A stretch of 64,000 bases of DNA, taken from Doris montereyensis. Its lineage: Eukaryota; Mollusca; Gastropoda; Nudibranchia; Dorididae. This document shows positions 1-14,100 of the stretch, piece by piece (positions within the stretch are counted from its first letter, which is position 1; each line of letters starts with the position of its first letter). The stretch lies in NCBI GenBank assembly GCA_037039925.1, contig JAXRKP010000100.1, positions 112,501 to 176,500 on the forward strand, written 5' to 3'. The position numbers and the translations under genes are program-made. The notes below the pieces were generated by a model that was given only the letters and a program-made list of their open reading frames with translations, did not search any database and was not told the origin of the DNA.

Positions 1-2700
1 ATATTAAACCAAAAGGACGAGAAATTAAATTATTAATAACTTATGGACCAAACGAAGACGCAACTAAAGAAGAAAAAGATATCTTCGAAATGATTTACAA
101 ATAGCTGCAGAGAATCTCAAATCCAAATAGGAACTAATGCTTTTAGGAGATTTAAACGCTAGAGTAGGCAACAATGTAGAAACGCCAGGAGGAGTAATAG
201 GTAAGGAAGGAGAGACAACAACTTCTCCAAATGGAGAGAGACTAATAGATTTTTGCCGAAAGAATAACATGAAAATAACCAACGCTCTTTTTCCTCATAA
301 AGATATCCACAAATATACAAGAGTAAATGAAGACAGGTGTGAAAAGTCAATGATAGACTACATAATAGCTAGCAGCTCCCTTTTTTTATAGTACATTGGA
401 TTCAAGAGTAAACAGAGGAGCAGAAATATTTAGTGATCATCACTTAGTGATTGCCAAAATGAGATTACTCACTGAGGAAAACAAACAGAAAAGGAAAAGA
501 AGAAAGCTACTAAACTCGAAATAGAAGAGTTAAATAAACCAGTAGTAAAACAGGTATATCAATCTAGGATAACGATTTATCAGTTAAAGACAGGTGGATC
601 TGAATGGCAGCACAATAGAAGAAAAGTGGCAGATGTATAAAGAAACAACCCTCAGTTGTACTGAAAATGTCTGTGGTAGGAAACAAATTAAAGGACATAG
701 GAAAAGAACAGCATGGTGGAATGAAAATGTCAAGACTAAGATCAAAGACAAGAAGGATGCCTGGAAGAAATACTTGCAAACAAAGAGACCAGAGGATAGG
801 ATAGATTACGTGAATAAAAGAACTATCGCCAAAGAGGAAGTGTGGAAAGCCAAACAGGGACAATGGGAAGAGTTTCGACAAAGACTCCAATAAAGCTATC
901 AAGGAATTCATAAGCTGTTCTGGGGGGGGGCAATGAAGAGCATGAGAAAGAGTAAAGCATGCCAAATACGGCAAATTAAGAATGTCAAAGGAGAAATAAT
1001 AAAAGAAGACAGCGAAATCATGGAAACATGGAGAAAGCATTTTCACCAATTACATAATCCCATCAGAACGTATGAAACAAGGAGTAAAGATCAATTAGTA
1101 AGAGTATCAAATAACCCAGAGGAGACAGCTGAAGATGAAGATATATCAATGGAGAAATCCAAACAGCTATAAGAAAAATGAAATTAGAAAAAGCCCAAGG
1201 AGCAGATCAAGTTGATCCAGAAATGATTAAAAACCAAGGGAGAGAGGCAGACAAACTACTGCATGCAATATGCCAACAAGCATGGAAGTCCAAGCAGGTG
1301 CCAAACGACTGGAAAAGGGAACGGTAGTACCAATACATAAGAAAGGATCAACTATGGAATGCTCAAACTATGGAGGGATAGCACTACTTAGCGTTCCAGT
1401 AAAAGTGTATGCCAAGATACTGAAAATGAGGCTAAGGAAAAGAGTAGAGGATCAGATTCAAGAGCATCAGAGTGGATTTAGATCAGGAAGAAGTGTACAA
1501 GACCACATATTTACAATTAGACAAATAATAGAAATATTCCTTGAGAGAAACATTGACTTGCACCTGTGTTTTATTGACTTAAAAAAGGCATTTGACACTG
1601 TGAACAGGAACGAACTGTGGCATTCCTTAAAAAGAACACAATGTAGAGCAAAATTTAATAGAAGCCATTAAAAAGCTTTTACAAGAAACCAACATGTGCA
1701 GTGAGAGTAGCTGGAAACATATCTGAATAATTTGATGTAGATATAGGAGTAAGACAGGGTTGTATCCTAAGTCCTCTTTTGTTTATCACATTTATGGATT
1801 CAGTCGCAAAGGCATCCTCAAAAAGGAAGAAAATGAATGTAGGTATGTGAAAGCTCAAACCACTAAATGTATGAATGCTTTCATTTGCCAATGATTTTGT
1901 TCTGTTTGGAAAAAATCAGAAAATGACCTTCAGTCGAATATCAACATTATGAACAATGAACTAACTAAAAGAGGAATGAGAGTAAATGCAAAGAAAACCG
2001 AAACAATGCTAGTAACTAGGGAAGCTAAAACACAAAATCTTAAATTGGGTAGTGAGAATTTAGAACAAGTTCAAAGTTACAATTACCTAGGAGTAATGAT
2101 CAACTCAGAGGGAAAACTAAGAGAAGAAATCAGCCAGAGAATCAAAAGGCAAATGCAATATATAACCATCTAGGAAAGACATTTGTAGGTAAGCAAGAAT
2201 TGTCAACAAAAACCAAAATAGCAGTATACAATACAGTTTCTTGTCCTACTCTCCTCTATGGCAGTGAAACTTGGACATTAGACAGTAGAGAATACAATAG
2301 AGTACAGGCAGCTGAAATGAAACATCTAAGAAGAGTGGTAGGAAAACTAAACGAGACAAAATCAGAAACACAACAATAAGAGATCAAACCAAAGCAGATG
2401 GCATAAAAACTAAGATAGAAACAAATCAATTGAGATGGTTTGGGCATGTAAACAGAATGAATGACAATAGAATAGCTAAATCAGTTTACTGTGCTAAAGC
2501 CGAATGTAAAAGACCAAAAGGCAGACCTCGGAAAAAGTGGGAAGAAGATATAAAAGAGGCACTGAAGCATAGAAATTTAACTTTTTTGGAAGGAAAAGAA
2601 AATGCCAGGACAGGGCATACTGGAGAAGGATCATCTGGGATACCTGAACCCATACACCGAAAGGTTGAATGGGAACTGATATAGAAAAGAAAGAAAGAAA
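1..2700 (+). mobile_element. LINE family A, decayed endonuclease/reverse transcriptase (copy i)
   Basis: A non-LTR retrotransposon whose 5' end lies outside the window. About 1-395 encodes the C-terminal part of an AP-type endonuclease (LITYGPNE, GDLNARVG, then KSMIDYI). About 594-900 is a linker containing RTAWWNE. The reverse transcriptase follows: PIHKKGS and FRSGRSVQDHIF in 1270-1671, FIDLKKAFDTVNR near 1570, GVRQGCILSPLLF near 1750-1790, the catalytic box near 1881-1910, and LLYGSETW near 2255. The C-terminal part (2430-2684) has LRWFGHV and KRPKGRPRKKW, usual in such LINEs. The reading frame changes at least five times and in-frame stops are present. The FADD box reads FAND: codon 1890-1892 is AAT. 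The element ends in a GAAA-rich tail near 2680-2700. It cannot be active. Clade is uncertain; RTE-like is my best guess. Confidence 0.9.
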
Positions 2701-3108
2701 GTTTCGCGGCGTACTGCAGTAGCATTCCTATCCATCTGTTAGTTTTAAAACGTCAATTGTTTTTCTTCATATGCGAGCCGAGGTGAATAGGGTGGGGGGG
2801 GGGGGTTGTGAAACATTTTACGACAGCAAAAAGAGGAAACAAACTAAATGACGGTAAGCGCTGCAAATGAAAACGAGGCTCATTATATTACCTCCGTCAT
2901 TTCATACATTAGCCGAAGCCTAGATATACGATATAAAGCATTTAAGTCTGGCCCAGCCCTTCCGCGTAGGTCAGCTCCACAATATTTCCGTGGTGATATC
3001 GAAGTAAGTAGATCCAGTACCACAGTACGTCAAATACTCATTATTTCATGTATATATATCTATAGTATTAAGAATTTGCTTCTTTTTTGGTCGTTTTTAT
3101 ATTACGCA
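2701..3108. other. no gene seen; G-run
   Basis: Intergenic sequence after the LINE tail with a run of 12 G at about 2794-2805. The short open frame at 2848-3111 shows no recognisable domain. Confidence 0.5.
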
Positions 3109-3178
3109 TAGAGATCTAGATCTAGATCTAGATCTAGATTCTAGATCTAGATCTAGATCTAGATTCTAGATCTAGTCA
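3109..3178. repeat. AGATCT/TCTAGA hexamer tract
   Basis: Repeated AGATCTAGATCT broken by two ATTCTAG variants. Shorter tracts of the same motif recur at about 3435-3465, 10030-10120, 46970-47035, 47520-47545, 56140-56170, 56278-56292 and 59200-59235. It is self-complementary, so it has no strand. Confidence 0.85.
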
Positions 3179-5320
3179 AACGAGAGATGTCCGCTTTAAC
3201 AACTGTCAAAAGACAAGACAGCATACAGATTCAGAGTAGAGTCATAGGCGGTAGGTTCCAACTAGCCCTACATAAGGTTTACATCTTTTGTTCCTATCTG
3301 TTTTTACACACAAACAAATTAAGTAAATCAATAAATAGAAATCAGTTGAGCATCGTGACTCACTGTAACTCTGTAACTGGTACAGAAACTTATTATTATT
3401 AGTGCCAGAGGGAGAATCTAGTCTGGATTTGAAATCTAGATCTAGAGACTAGATCTAGATCTAGTAACACAAGTGCAGCAAGGTACTGCCACTGCTAAAA
3501 AAGCGGCTTTGTACACTTTTTTTGAGATTGTACGCTCTTAGGGTGTTAATGGGTTTCGCTGTGATTATTTTCAGCCGGGGTGAGAATAAGAGGGCCATTA
3601 TTCTCAGCCGGGTGTTTTCTCATACTTCCGGTTTAATTCATTCGGGTTCGATTTTGTTGTTTCGTTTCGTTCCTATTGTCATCCGATTTTTGCCTACTAG
3701 ACTATCCCGCGGGTTTTTCGCCTTCCATTGTCTTTCCACTTGAACCTTTGTTGTGGCAAGACGTGTGCGATCAGTCAATTGAAATTGAAAACAATAGCGA
3801 TTAATGTGCAGGATACATTTCCATCTTTCGAGGAGTTTTCATCGAAGCTCCTGCTGTTTCCGCGTGAACAATGTAGCCTACGCAATTTGCTCTGAGTGCT
3901 CCCCCCCCCCCCCCCTCTCTCTCTCCGCAGTGTCGAGCTTGCTATGACGTATGAGTCGACACAATTAGATTTATTATTAGAATATTAGGTTGTCCAAACC
4001 GCCCGTAAACCCAGTGCGTCGACAGGCGAGGCATGCGATATCGCTATTTTCAACGTAATTCACCCCTCTCCCTCTATGCATTGTAAATGTAGTACCGTAA
4101 CATAACAATAACAGACACCAGCTGACAGTTCCATTCAAGCCCTTTCCAACCGTGTATAACTATAACCAATAGGGTTGATTGAAGTTGAAGTATTTTTCCT
4201 CTTGGAAACAATAAAATTGCAACTGATATATGATAGTCTGATCCATTGGATTTGGATAGAAATTGTCATCCTGCGCAGTTTGATACCAAATTTGTTTATA
4301 ACATGTAACTGTAAGTGTAAGATAATTTTGGATGAAATACTTACTAAGTAGTAGTAGTAGCCTACTACTGTAGGAAGGAGAGAGGGGCCAGCACAATTGA
4401 CCCAGTTACAGTTACACATCAATTAATGGAAAGGACAAAAACAAACCCAGATCAGGCTATAATATTAATAATAGTATTAATTAGATGTATAATATACTAA
4501 TAAGGAAAGAAAACGAACATAAACAAAAACGTTGAGGACACCATGACGTACATTGTAATTAAAAAAACAAAAGAAAACAACGTACAGGAAACCATGACGT
4601 ACATTATTGTACGGTAATTAAAAATACTTACCAAAACAAAAACAGCAATAAACATAAATAAAACACCTCCACCTAAATAAGGAGGCACCGCATTAAGAAA
4701 AAGTCAGGGGCAGTAATGCTAAAATATTATTATACTACTATCGGTAGGTCTCTTTAGATTTAGTCCAGATCTAGCTTAAATCAAAAATAAGTATCTACAT
4801 AAAAGTACGTAAATATAATATGTTGCCCGGCTGAGAATAACGGCAGCCTATGGGTTTCTCCTGTCCCCATTTGGTATCCATACTCTAGTTTTGTCAGCAT
4901 TTTCAAATTGTAGATTGTAGACCTGGATCTAAAATCTACACTTTTTCAAACCTTCCTCTTTTGGGCAGGCATTCTCCAATTTTTTCTGTTCATGGGGTTA
5001 TTGGCAGCTCTGCTGTTAACATTTCACATAGTAGGACTTCCAAGATCGGGGTATCAATTTTTTTCTCTGGTGAGTTATTCAATGTAACGTAAAGTAAAGA
5101 CAATATTTATGAAACCATCTTTACATATTATTCTAGCACATTTCAATGGACAGAAAGAATTTTTCAGACAATAGTTCATAGAGAAGTACAGAGTGGAGCC
5201 TATAATCCTATAGCCTCCACACATCGGCTTTCTTCTTTCTTTTTCACTGGTTTCACTGTCTGCAACATAAAATTTAGGATTTTTCCTTGCTCTAACTCTC
5301 GCGACTGCCTAGCAACAAAG
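3179..5320. other. no gene seen; palindrome and short inverted motifs
   Basis: No coding region recognised. A 25-nt imperfect palindrome lies at 3565-3589 (TTATTTTCAG at its start, GTGAGAATAA at its end). A related half (TTATTCTCAGCCGGG) begins at 3598 and its reverse complement lies near 4826-4840, so 3.6-4.8 kb could be bounded by a short inverted repeat. A C-run lies near 3901-3915. Confidence 0.4.
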
Positions 5321-5325
5321 GGAAG

Positions 5326-6880
5326 ATGCGGCTCTCCGGCGACCTGCGGTTCCCCGGCGACCTACGTTTACCTTGGATGTAGGGGGGAGGTCATTCAGTA
5401 TGTGTTAGGTTCAGGGAGCAGGGTAAGGGATGGTTGTTAGATGTTTCACAATAAAACACGTTTATGTTCACCCCTAGTAGCAAAACTATTGCTATGCCTT
5501 TCTCCGGCAATTTACGCTTGCCTCGGACGGGAGGGTTGGGGCGGGGTCGTTCAGGGGGAGCTTATGTGTCAGGTTAACCCTTACATTGCCGAGTTTGACT
5601 ATAGTTGAAACTTTCGGGTTGTCATTCATATTGCCGACTGTGGTCGAAACTTGACCAGCTCCACTAAAAAGGCCGAATATAAAATAGAATGAAGTAAATT
5701 GTTCAGTAGAGTAGTTTCCCGTCCATCGTAATAGACTGCTGCCACCCACATGATTTTTTTTTCATTCAAAATTTGCTGATTTTTATTTGACCTATTTTTC
5801 CGACTTGTCTACACCTGCAACCTCAAAATTGTGGATTTCGATGATGAATATGTTATGCACCGTTATGAATCTGATTCTGATGAGGCTAGAGTTGAAGGTA
5901 GTGATGATCCATGGTGCAGTGAATATGATAGAGGTGTTGAAGAGCTCATTGACTCTGACAATGACAACTAAGTGTATGAGGTTCTTCGAGATAGAGCACG
6001 TAAAAAGAGGGTGTGGCACTGTTGACGCCACTAGTGCCTGGCACTGGGAATGTTTGAAAGTTAGAGACATATAATATGATACACAAGAATAGTAGAGTTA
6101 CTGAGACAGGACAGCTCAACAAAATAAACAATTTAATTCTTGATTACTGTTTCGTGTCATTTTATGTATTTTTCTTAATTCCATTTTTTGTGTTTGTCAT
6201 GCAACATGAATAATTGTATTTTTTTTCACATTGTCCAATTCTTCCCTTTTTTCTGTCTTCCTCACACTACATACAAACGACAAATGACATAGTATGCTTC
6301 ACAATCATGTATTTTGTGACCATAAACTGCCATTTTCACTTAGATATATGACAAAAAACCTCATAAATTATCAAAATCCAAGATGGCTGTCATAATCACA
6401 TGACGTCATGTGCATACTTTGAATAGTTATTCTTGTAGCACAATGTATCATTAGTATGTCCTGAAAGTTTTAATTGAATATATCTATTACAGTTTGGTAA
6501 TGAAAATTTGTTTCTTGATATGAGTCACATGTAAGGATTTACGCCAAAATGCGCGGCAATGGCAAAGACATCCTGTGGCAATGTAAGCCTTAAGGGAGCA
6601 GGGTAAGGGATGGTTGATAGATGGTTAACAATAAAACGCGTATGGTCACCCTTAGCATCAAAACTATTGCTATGGCTATGTGTTTCCTCAGCGACCCACG
6701 CTTGCCTCGGATGGGGGAGGGTTCAGGGGAGTTTAGGTAGCAGGGTAAGGGATGGTTGATAGATAGTGAACAATAAAACATACTATGTTCACGCCTATTC
6801 CTATGCGTTTCCCCTGCGACCTACGCTTACCTCGGATGGGGGGCATCGTTCAGGGGGAGCCTCTGTTTGGGTAAGGGACT
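5326..6880. repeat. ~170-bp tandem repeat, about four units, interrupted by a transposon
   Basis: Units share GCGACCTACG, CTTACCTCGGATGGG, GGGAGCAGGGTAAGGGATGG and CAATAAAACACG. They begin near 5326, 5494, 6676 and 6790. The second unit is split at 5574/6593 by the piggyBac-like element listed next. Confidence 0.75.
5574..6593 (+). mobile_element. piggyBac-like non-autonomous element with TTAA target site (copy 1)
   Basis: TTAA is present at both edges (5574-5577 and 6590-6593). The left end starts CCCTTACATTGCC and the inverted right end reads GGCTTACATTGCC, so the termini are inverted repeats next to TTAA, as piggyBac elements have. The body is about 1,012 bp, too short for a transposase. 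An open segment at about 5831-5971 is strongly acidic (FDDEYVMHRYESDSDEARVE, ending DSDNDN and a stop), like the acidic N-terminus of piggyBac transposases. No catalytic domain is present. A partial inverted relative lies at 18676-19207. Superfamily assignment rests on TTAA, TIR and the acidic remnant. Confidence 0.7.
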
Positions 6881-8835
6881 ATTTTTTCGTTTACAACTCG
6901 CATTGTCCATAACTTTTATAATACTTGTTACTTTAACTAAACTGCACACGTGATAGGCAACCATGAATATCAAAGGGAAAGAACAAAACAACTTTCCAAT
7001 TGTGAGATTTTTTATTTTTTAACACTTCAGCCATTGGTCTTCTCTTTCTTTGTAATATACTAAGTATATTGTATCACACATAGACATTTCCAACAATTTC
7101 TTGTCATTTACACAGCATCAATCAATCAGTATGCACAAACTGCGCACTTTTTATAATTATGCAAGTTAAATAACATGGACTGGTAAAACGTTTATGAAAA
7201 ATGTTCATAAGCAGAGACAACCATACTTCTCTGTAACAACATGTCTCCATAGTCCAATGCTACCTCGAACTTCATGGTTAGTTTCAGTCTCAGTCCGATT
7301 ATACGATCCAGTCCCTTGTCATTGTCATTTAAAATGCTCGTGTTCATCAATCAGTCAGTCTATCGTCATTTGTTTCACTCTCATTGAACTGCTTGTGTTC
7401 TGCCCATTGACGTTACAGTCTTCAGTCCCATCCGTTGTCGCAATAGTGTCACACGATTTCTGATTGGCCCACGTTGAAGGTAGTTCTTTTCCTCTTTATT
7501 TTACTGTCTTTCTTTCTTTATCCTCCACAAAACTCAAGCCCCAACTATTTATCTCACCTCTTCCAAATAAACCCTCTTTATTACACCCAAGCTATGGAAA
7601 TCCTACCTTTCACACCAAATATGATTACAAACCCTGGTGTCATTTCAATACTTTCTCCTCGTCACTCTACAGGTAGTCCTATATATCATATGTCACTGAA
7701 ATGTATTACTAAGTTAGTCTCGCTATTATCACTCCCAGACTAGCACCGTTGACCATATATGACCAACAGTCGAAAATATACTGCGGCTGTGCTAAAGCGG
7801 GAAATAGAGGTCGATTTGAAAACACGCGAGCAGGACTTCTGTTGTCATTTGTGGTAATGGAGGGGGGAAAGCCCCTTGAAACGTCACATTCTCCTTATGA
7901 TGATATGATTATAAATCTAGGAAAAGAAGTAGTAACCTGTAATGGGGTCCACATTATTTTTCTTGTTATAATTCCCCGCCATCAGGAAACAAGGATTGAG
8001 TTGGTCAGCTATTATGAAGAAGAAAAAGAAACAGACACAGAGTATAATAATAATTTATTATTACAGACATGAGAACGCTGTTTCTCTTAACCCTAGAAAT
8101 GTGCAGGACGTACTTCTACGTTATTTTTGTTTTATCTTAGAAGTGCACAGGACACACATGAATGTTTTTTGGGCGTTGAAGGCTTTGCAGAGAGCACTTC
8201 CCACACCTTGAATAGCACTAGCACACATGATGAAAATTCATTCGCTTTTTAGATATCAGTTCCATTTTCTAACGAGGAGGTCTATAATTAAAATCTTGTC
8301 AATGGCAGAAAATTTCCAAAGGTATGTGCACTAGGCAAAACCAAATTGTATTCTCAATTTAAAAACAGAAACCTGTTTCTCCATGTTTTTTCTAATTTTG
8401 CACAACACTGTATCATGAGGCTTAGATTCTTAAAAATCTTTGCTTAGATTCTTAACAATCTTTGAGAGTCTACATGCATATCTAGAATAAAGAATCTAAT
8501 ATGAAGTGCTTAAGGATCTGTCAAGATCTAGATCTTCTTTCATTCAATTAGATGGAGAATTTAATTTGTATCCAGATCTATCTGGACCGTCTGACAGGCA
8601 GACATTGAGATGTCAGCCAACGCCTACATTTGAGATTTAATAATCCAGGGCTGCCAATCATTCCGATTAAATCATGATTATTACGATTTTGTTGGTTGGT
8701 CCCATGACGATCGTGATCCCGATTGTTATGATCTTCCCGCTCGGTTGTTTTTGTTTGTTTTTTATTTTATTTTATAAGTTGAACAATCAACAACAAAAAA
8801 CCCAGACCCATCCCCCTCTACAACACACTCACATA
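6881..8835. other. no gene seen
   Basis: AT-rich sequence without a recognisable domain, RNA gene or repeat array. Open frames at 7194-7743 and 7749-8072 look like chance frames. Confidence 0.4.
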
Positions 8836-10882
<2,047 letters not shown>

Positions 10883-12220
10883 AATTACGTATTAAGTGTA
10901 GAACATCATGACCAGCGCAAGCACATGTGGTATGTAGTATTGTGTTGGAATATCTGCTGGCCTTCAATTTTCCTGAGAACTTATACTACTACTATTATTA
11001 CCACACTATATGAATATTGGTATTTTCAAGGTTTGTTGAATATTACATTGTGCCAGACTTGAGCGTTATTCACATACTCTTGGTAAAAACAAACGAGGGC
11101 TATATCTCTGAATGAATGGGAAGCCTTCCTGATTTGAGAGGGAAAATACGGGTAAGACCACTTTATCTGTATCGTCACTTGGAATTAGGAAGTATTTGAT
11201 CTATTTAGTGCTTTAAATGGGTTTGGAAATACTTTAAATAAAGTACGCTTCTAAAGCACCTTTCGTCGAAGCCTCAAAGCGCTGAACATTCTAAAAAGAA
11301 TCAACATAAATGGACATTTTTAAGGATCAATAAGGGAGTAAAGGCTCATTTTATTTTGAACCGGTACTTTTAGCATCTTTTGTGTTTTTTTACCCCCAGT
11401 CTGCAACTGCTCAAGGACCAAAGGTGAATATTTCCAGTCTAAGTGTTGCTTTCCATTTGTCTTAATTTGTCATTTTGGTGTTGTGTTTGGTGTTTTTTTA
11501 CTGCAAAGAGCAGATGTATCCATGCTTTTCATTAGTTGACAACCGTTCCGATGATTTAAGAAGTCGGTACTTTGCATGTATGTTAAAAAGCATGGTGTTG
11601 TTGTTTCTTCCTTCACTTATTTTGTAGGCCCACAGTGAAGATGTTGCTATATTTAGTTTTAGGTTTTTTATTAGTTTTTTATTGTTTGTTTCCAGTACAT
11701 TTTTCCATCAGATCAGAGCATCTTTTAGATGTTTTTGTCAAAGTCAAATATGATAACGCTTTGCCGTGTTTTTGTTTTCTATGTTGTCTTACTACTAATA
11801 TGTGCAGTATGAAATATGTATGCACTGTCACACTCATAAAGTTTTTATGAATATATGTGTGTATGCTCTGTATTGTTGTGAAGCAATCGTGAAGTTTTGA
11901 TGTGTTGCCACTAGATTGGCATTGTGTTTTGCTGGTTAAACACTGTCCCTGCCTTTTATAGCATGGTTAAAAGGCCAGTGCCATTAAAATCTGGTGTGAT
12001 ATAAATTCGGACCAACCACAATCATAGAATTAAAGTTCTTATTTTCTAGAATAGAAATCTTAGTATTTCCATTTTACAATATACATAAGTTTATATAGAC
12101 TGTCAATTCATCTTTTAATTGGAGATGCTTTAAATAAGTGGCAATTTGGTGATTAGTGATAGGAATAACTCCAATTGAATAGATATTGTTTGTTTTTTTT
12201 TGATTGATGAGAACATTAAA
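10883..12220. other. no gene seen; possible intron or 5' flank of the G-gamma gene
   Basis: T-rich sequence without recognised coding. It precedes the first Ggamma exon, so an untranslated exon or promoter could be here, but I cannot place one. Confidence 0.3.
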
Positions 12221-12224
12221 ATTT

Positions 12225-14100
12225 AGTGGGTGAACTGATAAAAACACTAATAGAAAGTTGGGGTGTGGACCTGGACTGATAAGAGCACTAGAAATAAGTG
12301 GGTTGGACTGATGAGAACACTATTAGAAAGTTGGGGTGTGGACCTGGACTGATGAGAGCACTAGAAATATGTGGGTTGGACTGATAAGAATACTATTAGA
12401 AAGTTGGGGTATGGACCTGGACTGATAAGAGCACTAGAAGTTAGTGGGTGGACTGATATGGAACACTATTAGAAAATTGGGGTGTGGACCTGGACTGATA
12501 AGAGCACTAGAAATAAGTGGGTTGGACTGATAAGAATACTATTAGAAAGTTGGGGTGTGGACTTGGACTGATAAGAACACTATTAGAAATTTGGGGTGTG
12601 GACCTGGACTGATAAGAATACTATTAGAAATTTGGGGTGTGGACCTGGACTGATAAGAGCACTAGAAATAAGTGGGTTGGACTGATAAGCATACTATTAG
12701 AAAGTTGGGGTGTGGACTTGGACTGATAAGAACACTATTAGAAATTGGACTGATGAAAGTCGGGGTGTGGACCTGGACTGATAAGAATACTATTAGAAAT
12801 TTGGGGTGTGGACCTGGACTGATAAGAGCACTAGAAATAAGTGGGTTGGACTGATGAGAACACTATTAGAAAGTTGGACCTGGACTGGAGCACTAGAAAT
12901 AAGTGGGTTGGACTGATAAGAATACTATTAGAAAGTTGGGGTGTGGTTGGACTGATAAGAGCACTAGAAATAAGTGGGTTGGACTGACTGATCTACGAGC
13001 ACTAGAAATAAGATAGAAAGTTGGGGTGTGGACCTGGATTAGAAAATAAGTGGGTGGACTGGACTATTAGAAAGTTGGGGTGGACCTGGACTGATAAGAG
13101 CACTAGAAATAAGTGGGTTGGACTGATAAGAATACTATTAGAAAGTTGGGGTGTGGACTTGGACTGATAAGAACACTATTAGAAATACTGGAACACTATT
13201 AGTGGGTTGGACTGATAAGAATACTATTAGAAAGTTGGGGTGTGGACTTGGACTAGAGCACTAGAAATAAGTGGGTTGGACTGATAAGAATACTATTAGA
13301 AAGTTGGGGTGTGGACCTGGACTGATACGAGCACTAGAAATAAGTGGGTTGGACTGATAAGAAACTATTAGAAAGTTGGGGTGTGGACCTGGACTAATTA
13401 GAGCACTAGAAATAAGTGGGTTGGACTGATAAGAATACTATTAGAAAGTCGGGTGTGGACCTGGACTGATAAGAGCACTAGAAATAAGTGGGTTGGACTG
13501 ATAAGAATACTATTAGAAAGTTGGGGTGTGGACCTGGACTGATACGAGCACTAGAAATAAGTGGGTTGGACTGATAAGAATACTATTAGAAAGTTGGGGT
13601 GTGGACCTGGACTGATACGAGCACTTGGACTGATAAGAATACTATTAGAAAGTTGGGGTGTGGACCTGGACTGATACGAGCACTAGAAATAAGTGGGTTG
13701 GACTGATAAGCATACTATTAGAAAGTTGGGGTGTGGACCTGGACTGATAAGAACACTAGAAGTTAGTGGGTGGACTGATAAGAACACTATTAGAAAATTG
13801 GGGTGTGGACCTGAGTTGGTGTGGACTGATAAGAACACTAGAAGTTAGTTGGTGGACTGATAAGAACACTATTAGAAATTTGGTGTGTGGACCTGGACTG
13901 ATAAGAACACTAGAAGTTAGTTGGTGGACTGATAAGAACACTATTAGAAAGTTGGTCGACTGATAAGAACACTATTAGAAAAGTTGTGGACCTGGATTGA
14001 TAAGAACACTAGAAGTTAGTGGGTGGACTGATAAGAACACTATTAGAAATTTGGGGTGTGGACCTGGACTCATAAGAATGCTAGAAGTCAGTGTATGGAC
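12225..14100. repeat. compound minisatellite, alternating ~31-bp half-units
   Basis: Two half-units alternate: one with ACTATTAGAAAGTTGGGGTG then TGGACCTGGACTGATAAG, the other with GCACTAGAAATAAGTGGGTT. Together they give a 60-70-bp higher-order unit. Many units have small deletions. It grades into the simple 31-bp array that follows. Confidence 0.92.

Noticed and set aside
2790..2806. G/C homopolymer runs as contig joins (also near 3901, 22051, 25487, 26018, 51833)
   Set aside because: Surrounding sequence continues normally; they look like ordinary mononucleotide repeats, though lengths may be inaccurate.
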